The translations under genes were made by a program, and so were the position numbers. This document shows positions 25,747-33,092 of a DNA stretch of 64,000 bases, piece after piece. The stretch comes from Methylomicrobium lacus LW14 (GTDB lineage: Bacteria > Pseudomonadota > Gammaproteobacteria > Methylococcales > Methylomonadaceae). The DNA is taken from positions 3,981,501-4,045,500 of the forward strand of contig NZ_AZUN01000001.1 of assembly GCF_000527095.1 (NCBI RefSeq). Reading direction: 5' to 3'. The notes under the pieces are model-generated. The model was not told the origin of the DNA and did not search any database. It saw only the letters and a list, made by a program, of their open reading frames with translations. The first letter of the stretch is position 1. Every line of letters begins with the position of its first letter.

Positions 25747-26103
25747 ATGAGAGTTTGGCTACTGCTTCTTGGTTGCTGCATTACGGTCAGCGCTGCACGT
25801 GCTGAACCTGTTCCGTGCAAAAGCAATCCTGCCATCGTCGGCCAATGCAGCACCTTCCGCGGTCGCGTCTCGGTATACAACGGCACCCCGTCAATCCGAA
25901 TTTGGCCAGTCGGCACCAAGCGGCTTCTCGGTGTTGTGCCATCCGAGAACGAGTCCATGCCGGATAGTCTCAAAAGCATGGTTTCGTTTGAGCAGGATGC
26001 ATTCGCAACACTCGAGGTTTGTCCATTGTCAGCTCAAAAGCTAGGAGTAATGCAGCTCGTCTGCGTAGAGTCCGCTTCCAATATCAGCACGCGCCAGAGG
26101 TAG
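25747..26103 (+). CDS. Integron cassette 2 protein, small exported protein
   Basis: 118 residues starting 9 bases inside the cassette. MRVWLLLLGCCITVSAARAE is a clear signal peptide with likely cleavage after ARA. The mature part has four cysteines (PCKSN, GQCST, EVCPL, LVCVES) that could form two disulphides, with CSTFRGRVSVYNGTPSIRIW suggesting a small beta domain. It belongs to no family I can name. Export is common for cassette products. Confidence 0.7.
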   Translation: MRVWLLLLGCCITVSAARAEPVPCKSNPAIVGQCSTFRGRVSVYNGTPSIRIWPVGTKRLLGVVPSENESMPDSLKSMVSFEQDAFATLEVCPLSAQKLGVMQLVCVESASNISTRQR

Positions 26104-26112
26104 CCAAATGCC

Positions 26113-26189
26113 GTACAACTATCGCTTCAATCCGACGCCCCTGCCTTCGCTTCGCTGCGGCAGGGCCACGGCTTAAGCTGGCGTTAGCC
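26113..26189 (+). repeat. attC: attC site of cassette 2
   Basis: R'' core GTACAAC (26113-26119) is the exact reverse complement of the GTTGTAC at the left boundary of this cassette (25737-25743). An imperfect palindrome follows, centred on GCCTTCGCTTCGCTGCGGC, and the site ends in the R' core GTTAGCC (26183-26189). About 77 bp, the usual size range of attC sites. Confidence 0.82.
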
Positions 26190-26194
26190 AATTC

Positions 26195-26752
26195 ATGAGG
26201 ATGCAGAAGCGAATACTTTTTGACTTGGCCACCAAGAACTCTCAGAGGCTAGCACTCGAGCAGTTGTACGCGGGTGCCTCCGAGGGGCTTAAAAGCGTCT
26301 TAATGTCGCATGCAAAATTGTTCCACCCAAAAACCCCGGAACAACTTAAGCGCGCAGTTGCTCGCTGTGCACGGCTGCATTCAGGCACGGAAGCGGGAGA
26401 AGGAATAGAGCTTCTGCAAACCTCGTACGAGAACAATGCAATCTCGTGGTTCCTCGAAAGGGCCAAAGAGCTACCGCTTGGGGATTATTTTCTCTGGTTT
26501 CGAAAGGCGTCTGGGATTACTTTCGAGGACAAAAATGAGTGGGTGCCTGAGTTGCCTGTCCTTGCTGGCGTGAACATGGCGGTAGTTGGCCAGTTGAAAG
26601 AGATTGCATCGCTTTCGAAGGGGCATCTTGCAGTCGTGAGTAATGATGGGCGCGTTGCAGTCGTAATGGATTCGTATAGTGGGTTCCTGCAAGCGGAGCC
26701 ATCGCCGGAAGAAATCGTTTATGAACTGGCATTTTGGAACAGTCTTGGTTAA
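26195..26752 (+). CDS. Integron cassette 3 protein, unknown function
   Basis: 185 residues with an ATG five bases after the preceding attC. It is soluble, with no signal peptide. The N-terminal half is helical (SQRLALEQLYAGASEGLKSV). The C-terminal part has GHLAVVSNDGRVAVVMDSYS and PSPEEIVYELAFWNSLG, a layout reminiscent of small immunity-type or SMI1-like proteins, though no signature can be verified. The stop codon overlaps the attC R'' core. Confidence 0.65.
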   Translation: MRMQKRILFDLATKNSQRLALEQLYAGASEGLKSVLMSHAKLFHPKTPEQLKRAVARCARLHSGTEAGEGIELLQTSYENNAISWFLERAKELPLGDYFLWFRKASGITFEDKNEWVPELPVLAGVNMAVVGQLKEIASLSKGHLAVVSNDGRVAVVMDSYSGFLQAEPSPEEIVYELAFWNSLG

Positions 26753-26827
26753 CAACGCCATCAACGCGGACGCGCAAAAGCTACGCTGCGCTCCGCATTT
26801 GCACGCCGGTTATGGCGAACGTTAGGC
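26747..26827 (+). repeat. attC: attC site of cassette 3
   Basis: R'' core GGTTAAC (26747-26753) is complementary, with one mismatch, to the GTTAGCC at the cassette's left end. The palindrome around GCTACGCTGCGCTCCGCATT, the classic AACGCGGACGCGC arm and the R' core GTTAGGC (26821-26827) complete an 81-bp site. The ORF stop TAA lies inside the R'' core, as is frequent in cassettes. Confidence 0.82.
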
Positions 26828-26833
26828 ATCGTC

Positions 26834-27202
26834 ATGAGCATTGTGAAAATAACTGTTCGCTGGAGTTTGCTACTCGCTGGCATTGCCCTTTTTATCGTTT
26901 ACCTCAACAGTGCTTTTTATCGAGCTTGGCTTGCTGGTGGCCCGCCCACGCCTAACCCCGAGGGGTGGCTATTCAGCGCAGGCAATTTCTTGTCGTGGGC
27001 GTTAGCTTTCCTCAGCGCTGGCGTTGGCGTATTTCTTCTTATTGGCAGCTTGCCTTCTCTAAGCAGAGCTGCTGTTGTACTCCTTATCCTCGCAAGCATT
27101 TTGGGTATCATCCCAAGCATCAGAGAATATCTTGCTTCTGATTCTTGTTTAGATGCTGGTGGCAAATGGTCAGCCTTAGAGTTACGCTGTGTTCATGAGT
27201 AA
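26834..27202 (+). CDS. Integron cassette 4 protein, small membrane protein
   Basis: 122 residues with three hydrophobic helices (SLLLAGIALFIVYLNSAFY; FLSWALAFLSAGVGVFLLIG; AAVVLLILASILGIIPSI) and a short C-terminal tail SDSCLDAGGKWSALELRC with two cysteines. A comparable C-x-x-GG-x-W-x-C tail occurs in many small hypothetical envelope proteins, but no function is known to me. It starts seven bases after the attC core. Confidence 0.68.
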   Translation: MSIVKITVRWSLLLAGIALFIVYLNSAFYRAWLAGGPPTPNPEGWLFSAGNFLSWALAFLSAGVGVFLLIGSLPSLSRAAVVLLILASILGIIPSIREYLASDSCLDAGGKWSALELRCVHE

Positions 27203-27205
27203 TCT

Positions 27206-27268
27206 GTCCAACCCGGCAGTCAAGAGGGACGCCGCAAAAGCGCGGTGCACCTTACTTTCACGTTAGGT
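27206..27268 (+). repeat. attC: attC site of cassette 4 and start of a truncated cassette 5
   Basis: R'' core GTCCAAC (27206-27212), the arm GGCAGTCAAGAGGGACGCC, a short turn, and the R' core GTTAGGT (27262-27268), which fits GTTRRRY perfectly. R'' matches the cassette's left core GTTAGGC with two mismatches. The sequence after 27263 begins a fifth cassette that has no ORF left and runs into a palindrome and an IS. Confidence 0.78.
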
Positions 27269-27334
27269 GGCTTTATACACATAGCGACTTCTAAGATTTT
27301 CGCTGATCACTACCAATTTTACGATAATGGAGTC

Positions 27335-27366
27335 AATGGGGTCAGGTTAAATTGCATAAATTAACC
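27335..27366. repeat. Palindrome half carrying the IS1111 target site
   Basis: AATGGGGTCAGGTTAA (27335-27350), a 10-base spacer, then TTAACC (27361-27366). The missing end of the palindrome, TGACCCCATT, lies at 28803-28812 on the far side of the IS. Joining 27366 to 28803 restores a perfect 16-bp inverted repeat. Confidence 0.8.
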
Positions 27367-27455
27367 TAATGGAATGGTCCGCCCCACTTCCCAAGCGGCC
27401 GAAATGGGGCCAAGATGGTATTTTCTATACCCTCTCAACAGAAGCGAGGCAGACC

Positions 27456-28499
27456 ATGGCAAACGATCATACAAACACCGACAATGTCGTCAAAGTATTG
27501 GGCATTGATTTGGCTAAACAAAGCTTCCATTTATACGGTGTCGATGTTGCCGGGCAGCGCGTCATCAACAAAACGCTCAGTCGCAAGCAACTGGCCGCTT
27601 TCGTGGCCAATCTGCCCCCTTGTCTGATTGGGCTGGAAGCGTGTGGCGGAGCCCACCATTGGGCGCGCCGTTTTAGCGCGTTCGGCCATACGGTGCGCAT
27701 GATGGCGCCGCAGTTCGTCAAGCCCTACGTCAAATCGAACAAAAATGACGCGGTCGATGCAGAAGCCATTTGCGAGGCGGTACAACGCCCCAACATGCGT
27801 TTTGTGCCGACCAAGGGGATCGAACAACAAGACATTCAAAGCCTACATCGGGTGCGTAGCCAGCTGGTGTCCCGGCGCACCGCGCAAGCCAATCAGGTGC
27901 GCGGTCTATTATTGGAATACGGCCTGGTGATCCCGAAAGGCATTCATCATGTCAGGAAAGCCTTGCCGGCGCTTCTGGAAGATTCGGAGAATGCCTTATC
28001 CGCCTTATTCCGGGAATTGCTCAATGAACTTTATGATGAAATGGGGTATTTGGATCAACGCATTGCGACGCTTGAACGGAAATTAGCGGCCATCAGCGCT
28101 CAGCATGAAGACTGCCAACGGTTGATGACGATTCCGGGCGTGGGGCTACTAACCGCGACCGCGCTGCTCGCGGCCATCGGCGACATTAGCGTCTTTAAAA
28201 GCGGTCGGGAACTGGCAGCCTGGTTAGGGTTGGTGCCCCGGCAGCATTCCACCGGCGGCAAGCCGACGCTATTAGGCATCAGTAAGCGTGGCGATGCCTA
28301 TTTGCGGACGTTGCTGATTCACGGCGGGCGCTCGGTTTCGCGGGTGGCACACAAGCACGAGGACAAGCATCATCTCTGGATCAGCGACATCAAGCGTCGA
28401 CGCGGCGAAAATATTTCCAATGTCGCGGTGGCCAACAAGAATGCCCGCATTGCCTGGGCATTGCTGACCAAGAAAGAAAATTATCGGGCGGCAGCATGA
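27456..28499 (+). CDS. IS110/IS1111 family transposase
   Basis: 347 residues from the ATG at 27456; the frame is open to 27369. The N-terminal RuvC-like DEDD domain has GIDLAKQSFHLYGVD, GLEACGGAHHWAR and KNDAVDAEAICEA. The C-terminal Transposase_20 domain has LMTIPGVGLLTATALLAAIG and GRELAAWLGLVPRQHSTGGK, with the catalytic-type serine region near RGDAYLRTLLIHGGRS. The gene appears intact, so the element may be active. Confidence 0.93.
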   Translation: MANDHTNTDNVVKVLGIDLAKQSFHLYGVDVAGQRVINKTLSRKQLAAFVANLPPCLIGLEACGGAHHWARRFSAFGHTVRMMAPQFVKPYVKSNKNDAVDAEAICEAVQRPNMRFVPTKGIEQQDIQSLHRVRSQLVSRRTAQANQVRGLLLEYGLVIPKGIHHVRKALPALLEDSENALSALFRELLNELYDEMGYLDQRIATLERKLAAISAQHEDCQRLMTIPGVGLLTATALLAAIGDISVFKSGRELAAWLGLVPRQHSTGGKPTLLGISKRGDAYLRTLLIHGGRSVSRVAHKHEDKHHLWISDIKRRRGENISNVAVANKNARIAWALLTKKENYRAAA

Positions 28500-28787
28500 G
28501 GGCCATATCACTCTTCAAAAGGGGAAGCTCTTCCTGTCGAGCCAAACAGTGAAACGGGTAAACATCAGCAACGAATTGCGGAGATAACATTCAAGTGATG
28601 GCATAAAAGGTAACACCTGCATTCCAAGAGCCTGCTGGGGTCTCGGGCTCATTTGAAGCCGTAGACCTGATGAGGTGGGAATGCGCGAATTCCATCAGGG
28701 CCGGAAGTCATTGAGCACTTCATCATAAGGCCGGATATATGGGCGCATTATTTCTTTATGTCACATGTGAATTTTTTCTTGCAATAC
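28500..28787 (+). ncRNA. Putative seekRNA/bridge RNA region of the IS1111-type element
   Basis: Non-coding DNA between the transposase stop and the right inverted repeat. In the IS1111 group the guide RNA that pairs with target and donor is encoded downstream of the transposase, and this 288-bp stretch is the only place in the element large enough. I see short possible stems but cannot fold it reliably; the exact ends are unknown. Confidence 0.4.
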
Positions 28788-28812
28788 GGGGCGGACCATA
28801 TATGACCCCATT

Positions 28813-29242
28813 ATTTTCTGGAACTTCAGCCTCTGGATGCGGCTCTTTTTTGCATTGATGAAGAGTCGGAGCCAGTACAATTTACGCGGCGATCGGCTAT
28901 TGAAGGCTTTGCATCTGCTAGCTTCGAGGGATCTACACCGGAACCTCACGGGTAATCGTCTGAGTGCCTTTGATCGACTCAGCCAGACAATGGCTGATAA
29001 TCTTTTTTCAGGATCGACTAAGTATTCTTACTAATTGAAAAATCAGTAATCCAAGAGTGATAATTAAAGATAGACCTGTCGAAAGATGAAGGCAAAAAGT
29101 CGTGGATCGCGAAAAACGAAAAGCCGGACTACCGAAGTGACTTCGTTATGGCGATATTAGGGGTTAGGCTTTTTTTGCGCAAGTACAAGCTTGTGTCTAT
29201 GTGCCAAGGCTGGCCGAATACTTCAAAAAGAGGAGGAAACCC
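28813..29242. other. Intergenic stretch with no supported gene
   Basis: AT-rich DNA between the IS and the beta-helix gene. Short frames exist on both strands but show no family resemblance, start signals or coding texture that I trust. An AGGAGG ribosome-binding site at 29231-29236 belongs to the next gene. Confidence 0.5.
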
Positions 29243-30532
29243 ATGAATAGGTTTATATATTTTTTTATTATTTTTTTATCATTTGCATGGTTGCCTTTAG
29301 GTGAGGCGCGTGCTAATACCCCCTTAGACTGCCCGGCGGTAATCGCTGTCCCCGGAGGCTATCGTCTCACTCAAAATACAACGTGCGATCAAGTCAGTTG
29401 GGAGAATGAGAACAACAAGTTTTTCAACCTTAACCGGTTCACCCTCACGATAAACAGCATTGGTGTTTTTGGCAATGGCCTCGTAATACGTAATGGGGTG
29501 CTCCAAACTAACTCAATCTTTTGGCTGGGGGATGGCGGGACGCTGTCGAACCTCAAGATAACAAAAGGCAGCAGCCCCCGCGGATTTTTCATTGAGGCCG
29601 GGCCCAACTTCACGGTTAAGCGCTGTACCTTCTCAGAAATACCCGGAGTCGCCCTGGATTTTTTCCATGCTCCAGGAGGGAGGGTGATAAACTCAGTGTT
29701 CAAAAATAATTGGAAAGGAATCAGTATTCAGGAGGCTGACGATATACTGATCGAAAATAACAAGTTCGTAGGCAACACGACTGGGGTCAATCTCTTTCCC
29801 GAGCACGGCTTTAAAACCAACAACAACACGATTCGTTACAACATCTTCCGAGAGAACGCGATGGGCATCACGATGTATACTGACGAACGGTTGGTACCTA
29901 CTTGGGGGTTGCAGGGAAACCGGATCGTGAAGAATAAGATCTACCGTAGCGGCCACTCGGGGATACTTATCGCGTTAAATTGCGTGGAAGATCTTGGGCA
30001 CCCCAGTTGTCCAGGCCAAGACACAAAGATAAGTGGCAATCTATTGAAAAGTAATGGTTTTTCGTCGGAAAAAGTCTTGTCTGATGATGATGGTGTGACG
30101 GCTCGGGCAACTTTGGAGATGGGGACCAATCCGCCTATGAGAACCCCTTACCCAGCCGGTTTAGCCGGTGTGACGTTATCGAAAAACCGCGCTAATAAGA
30201 ATGCCGACCTCGGATTCGATGTAAATGGAGTTACCGACGGCGGAAGCAATAAAGCCAATTCCAACGGAAACCCCGCGCAATGCGAAGGGGTGGTTTGTAA
30301 AAGCAGTTACTTAGCCGGTGTGACGTTATCGAAAAACCTCGCTAATAAGAATGCCGACCTCGGATTCGATGTAAATGGAGTTACCGACGGCGGAGGCAAT
30401 ATAGCCAATTCCAACGGAAACCCCGCGCAATGCGAAGGGGGGGGGTGTAAAAGCAGTTACGGCACGGATCTAGACATCTCCTTGGACGCCATCCCCTACG
30501 GACCATTGCCATCTGACCAATTGAGGCACTAG
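29243..30532 (+). CDS. Secreted right-handed beta-helix (PbH1) protein
   Basis: 429 residues. The ATG at 29243 follows AGGAGG by six bases and opens a signal peptide (MNRFIYFFIIFLSFAWLPLG, cleavage near ARA-N). The mature part has repeated parallel beta-helix coils (ISIQEADDILIENNKFVGNT, NNTIRYNIFRENAMGITMYT, GNRIVKNKIYRSGHSGILI), the fold of pectate-lyase-like and NosD-like proteins. No polysaccharide lyase active site is recognisable. Residues 307-406 are two nearly identical 50-residue units. The substrate and role are unknown; a surface or extracellular carbohydrate-related role is plausible. Confidence 0.8.
   Translation: MNRFIYFFIIFLSFAWLPLGEARANTPLDCPAVIAVPGGYRLTQNTTCDQVSWENENNKFFNLNRFTLTINSIGVFGNGLVIRNGVLQTNSIFWLGDGGTLSNLKITKGSSPRGFFIEAGPNFTVKRCTFSEIPGVALDFFHAPGGRVINSVFKNNWKGISIQEADDILIENNKFVGNTTGVNLFPEHGFKTNNNTIRYNIFRENAMGITMYTDERLVPTWGLQGNRIVKNKIYRSGHSGILIALNCVEDLGHPSCPGQDTKISGNLLKSNGFSSEKVLSDDDGVTARATLEMGTNPPMRTPYPAGLAGVTLSKNRANKNADLGFDVNGVTDGGSNKANSNGNPAQCEGVVCKSSYLAGVTLSKNLANKNADLGFDVNGVTDGGGNIANSNGNPAQCEGGGCKSSYGTDLDISLDAIPYGPLPSDQLRH
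30161..30460 (+). repeat. Tandem duplication of 150 bp inside the beta-helix gene
   Basis: Copies at 30161-30310 and 30311-30460 begin TTAGCCGGTGTGACGTTATC and differ at only a handful of positions. The unit is a multiple of three, so the frame is kept and the protein gains 50 residues. The high identity points to a recent event. Confidence 0.92.
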
Positions 30533-30641
30533 AAAGCTCTTAAACCATGCTTTAGATTCGAGGACAGTGGAACAGTAAATGCGTTTAGCGATTGACTGTC
30601 ACGCTATGACTGCTTCCCAAGCCCCGATCTATACCTTGAGC

Positions 30642-30726
30642 GGGACGGGATATGTATCCCGTCCCCAAATTTATCTGAACTTCGAAACGAATTGAAACCT
30701 TTCGGACGGGTTTTCAAAACCCGTCC
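30642..30726. repeat. Two REP-like perfect palindromes (GGGACGGG family)
   Basis: GGGACGGGATA-tg-TATCCCGTCCC at 30642-30665 and GGACGGGTTTT-c-AAAACCCGTCC at 30704-30726 each have perfect 11-base arms. Both carry the core GGACGGG, also seen at 60792-60818. They sit between two convergent genes and may also act as transcription stops. Confidence 0.75.
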
Positions 30727-30775
30727 TGCCGAAGTAAAAGAGTCCGCGCTGACGTACGGCAGGGCAGGTTATCCG

Positions 30776-32047
30776 TCAAACCGCAGCCACGGCGTGTTGG
30801 ATAAGCCCCATTTGATAGAGCCGGTTCAAATCGATGCCGTAGGTTTCCGGTCTGACGATTTGCTTGATCGTATAAGGTCTTGCGCTGGCATCCAGATCGA
30901 GTTTCGCCAGGTCTATTATGCGCGGGCTTCTCGGCTGTTTGTTTTCATTCAGCAGCAGGATGATTTTCGGCCTGATTTTAAGCTTCGGATTCACTTCGAT
31001 GACGATGGCGACTTCTCCGTTATTCATTTCCACAACGCTGCCGGGAGGGTAGATGCCAAGGCATTGAATAAACTTATAGGTTAACGCCGAATCAAGGTGA
31101 GAATCGCCAGCCTTGAGCATGGTATTGATCGCATCCAGATGGTTCCGTCCCTTTTGGTAGATACGATCACTCGTCATCGCATCATACATGTCGACGATGG
31201 CCACCATGCGCGTATAAGGCGTGATCTGCTCGGAGTTCAGTTTTCTCGGATATCCCGCACCATCCAATCTTTCATGATGGCTATAGGCCACATCGATCGC
31301 GCCCGCATACATGTCGGAGCTCGACATTAATAGCTTCCAGCCTAATTCGGCGTGGCTCTGCATGATATTGCGTTCGGCAGGGGTCAGTTTGCCCGGTTTA
31401 TTCAAAATTGCCAGCGGCACACGCATTTTACCCATGTCGTGCATCATGCCGCACAGGCCGAGATGATTCAGTTCATGGACGGAAAGGTTCAGATGCCTGC
31501 CGAGCGCAATGGCTAGTATGCAAACATTCATACTGTGTTGGGAGGTATACAGGTCCTGATTTTTAAGCTGAGTCATCCATAACAAGGCATCCGGCGACTG
31601 CAAAATGCTGTTTACGCATTCCGCGACGAACTTTTCCGCAATTTGAACGTTGATGCTGTTGCCGAGCTGGACTTCATCCATGAAGCTTTTAATCAGATGA
31701 CTGGTCTTTCGGTAGGTAGTGCCCGCCCGCTCGATTTCCTGTTCAAAACTAGCGCTCTTCTTCGGCGGTGTACGGCTTTCCAGCCAACCTTTGCTATAAG
31801 GCGTACCGGGTGATTCGCGGATTAAATTGTTTTGCTTGAAAACATCGATAAATACATAGTCGCAGTGCTGCTTAACGGCATCGATGTCGGCCTGGTTTTT
31901 TAGCTCAAATCCTTGAAACAAAAAAGGCGTCTCCAGCCACGGCCGATCGAGCTTTGATACATACATTCCTACCCGGAGGTCATTCGCATGTATTTTCAGT
32001 AAAGAGCTCTGGGTATCTAGAAAAATATTATCATCGTCGTCAAACAT
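30776..32047 (-). CDS. HD-GYP domain c-di-GMP phosphodiesterase with DUF3391
   Basis: 423 residues. The N-terminal part (about 15-75) resembles DUF3391 (LKIHANDLRVGMYVSKLDRP). The HD-GYP domain spans about 165-350, with H171, the metal-binding H203-D204 (MMHDMGKMRVP) and the signature HHERLDGAGYP (257-267). The family degrades cyclic di-GMP, affecting motility and biofilm. No receiver or membrane segment is present, so the input signal is unclear. Confidence 0.93.
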   Translation of the reverse strand: MFDDDDNIFLDTQSSLLKIHANDLRVGMYVSKLDRPWLETPFLFQGFELKNQADIDAVKQHCDYVFIDVFKQNNLIRESPGTPYSKGWLESRTPPKKSASFEQEIERAGTTYRKTSHLIKSFMDEVQLGNSINVQIAEKFVAECVNSILQSPDALLWMTQLKNQDLYTSQHSMNVCILAIALGRHLNLSVHELNHLGLCGMMHDMGKMRVPLAILNKPGKLTPAERNIMQSHAELGWKLLMSSSDMYAGAIDVAYSHHERLDGAGYPRKLNSEQITPYTRMVAIVDMYDAMTSDRIYQKGRNHLDAINTMLKAGDSHLDSALTYKFIQCLGIYPPGSVVEMNNGEVAIVIEVNPKLKIRPKIILLLNENKQPRSPRIIDLAKLDLDASARPYTIKQIVRPETYGIDLNRLYQMGLIQHAVAAV

Positions 32048-32228
32048 AATGGACTCGTTTCAAACTGTGTGATCGATGCAAGAAAAAGGCGCATTTAGCC
32101 TTAAACGAGCATCCTACCCGACTCTGTTGAATGATAAAGAATTTTCACAAACGAATCCTTAACGGTTCGTTTATCCGGACTCTCTGCTGCGTATTCTATA
32201 GCTCGATTTGCAAGGAGCCGGTGGGCAT

Positions 32229-33092
32229 TCATCGGCGATCATTTTTTTTCAGACGATACATTGCCGAAATATCCTCATCGCCGTAACCTTCGGCCATCAG
32301 CCGTTCATAATCCCTGACCGACATATCGCTGAGCGGAATTTCGACGCCGACTTCGGCCGCCATCGCCTGGCAGATCTTCAGATCCTTGTGATGCAGGGCG
32401 AGCCTGAAGCCCGGTTTGAAAACGCCCTGGGTCATCGTCAGGCCGCGCTTGTCCAGAAACCAGTTGCCGGCCGCGCCGCCGCCGATCACCTCGATCACCT
32501 TGTCCATCGGCAGGTCTTGTGCCTCGGCGAAGGCCAGTGCCTCGGTGACCGCCTCGTTGATGCCCGCGCACATGATTTGATTGACCGCCTTGGTCGCCTG
32601 GCCGGCACCGGTCGGGCCCATGTAGAGTATCCGAGTCGCCATCGCAGAAAGTACCGACTTCGCCCTTTCGAATACAGCAGGATCGCCGCCGACCATCATC
32701 GCCAAAGTGCCGTTCTTCGCGCCTTCGACGCCGCCCGACACCGGCGCATCGAGAAAGAAGGTCTGTTTCTCGGCCAGCCTGCGGGCGGCTTCTTGTGCGG
32801 TGCGGCGGCTGACGGTCGACATATCGACCACGATCGTTCCGGGCCTGACCGATTCCCGTATCGCGTCGACGACCGCGAGTACATCCGGGTCGGCCGAGAC
32901 GCAAAGCAAAACGACATCAACCGCGCCGGCCAGATCCGCAATGCTGCTGAAAGCGGTGACTCCGAGTATTTCCGCGAGCGCTTCGGCTGTCTCCGGGGTG
33001 CGATTGTAAACGCCCGTCAAAAAATCGGCCTTGGCCAGATTCCGGGCCATGCCCGCGCCCATGCCGCCGAGCCCGATCATGCCGGCTTTCAT
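32229..33092 (-). CDS. NAD(P)-dependent beta-hydroxyacid dehydrogenase (GarR/MmsB-like)
   Basis: 287 residues. The N-terminal Rossmann motif GLGGMGAGMARNLAKA, the substrate signature FLDAPVSGGVEGAKNGTLAM and GPTGAGQATKAVNQI with its catalytic lysine place it among 3-hydroxyisobutyrate dehydrogenases and tartronate semialdehyde reductases. The substrate cannot be fixed from sequence. It overlaps speA by 4 bp (ATGA), so it is translated from the same message as arginine decarboxylase. Confidence 0.88.
   Translation of the reverse strand: MKAGMIGLGGMGAGMARNLAKADFLTGVYNRTPETAEALAEILGVTAFSSIADLAGAVDVVLLCVSADPDVLAVVDAIRESVRPGTIVVDMSTVSRRTAQEAARRLAEKQTFFLDAPVSGGVEGAKNGTLAMMVGGDPAVFERAKSVLSAMATRILYMGPTGAGQATKAVNQIMCAGINEAVTEALAFAEAQDLPMDKVIEVIGGGAAGNWFLDKRGLTMTQGVFKPGFRLALHHKDLKICQAMAAEVGVEIPLSDMSVRDYERLMAEGYGDEDISAMYRLKKNDRR

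Larger units (their letters stand above)
27367..28802 (+). mobile_element. IS110-family insertion sequence, IS1111 group
   Basis: 1436 bp. Twelve-base subterminal inverted repeats ATGGTCCGCCCC (27374-27385) and GGGGCGGACCAT (28788-28799) lie 7 bp from the left end and 3 bp from the right end, the spacing known for IS1111-group elements. There is no target duplication. The boundaries come from the interrupted palindrome, which becomes perfect when the element is removed. One transposase gene is present, with about 290 bp of non-coding DNA after it. Confidence 0.9.

Noticed and set aside
28837..29034. 65-codon frame between the IS and the beta-helix gene
   Set aside because: Considered as a truncated cassette gene, but no attC site follows and no homology is apparent.
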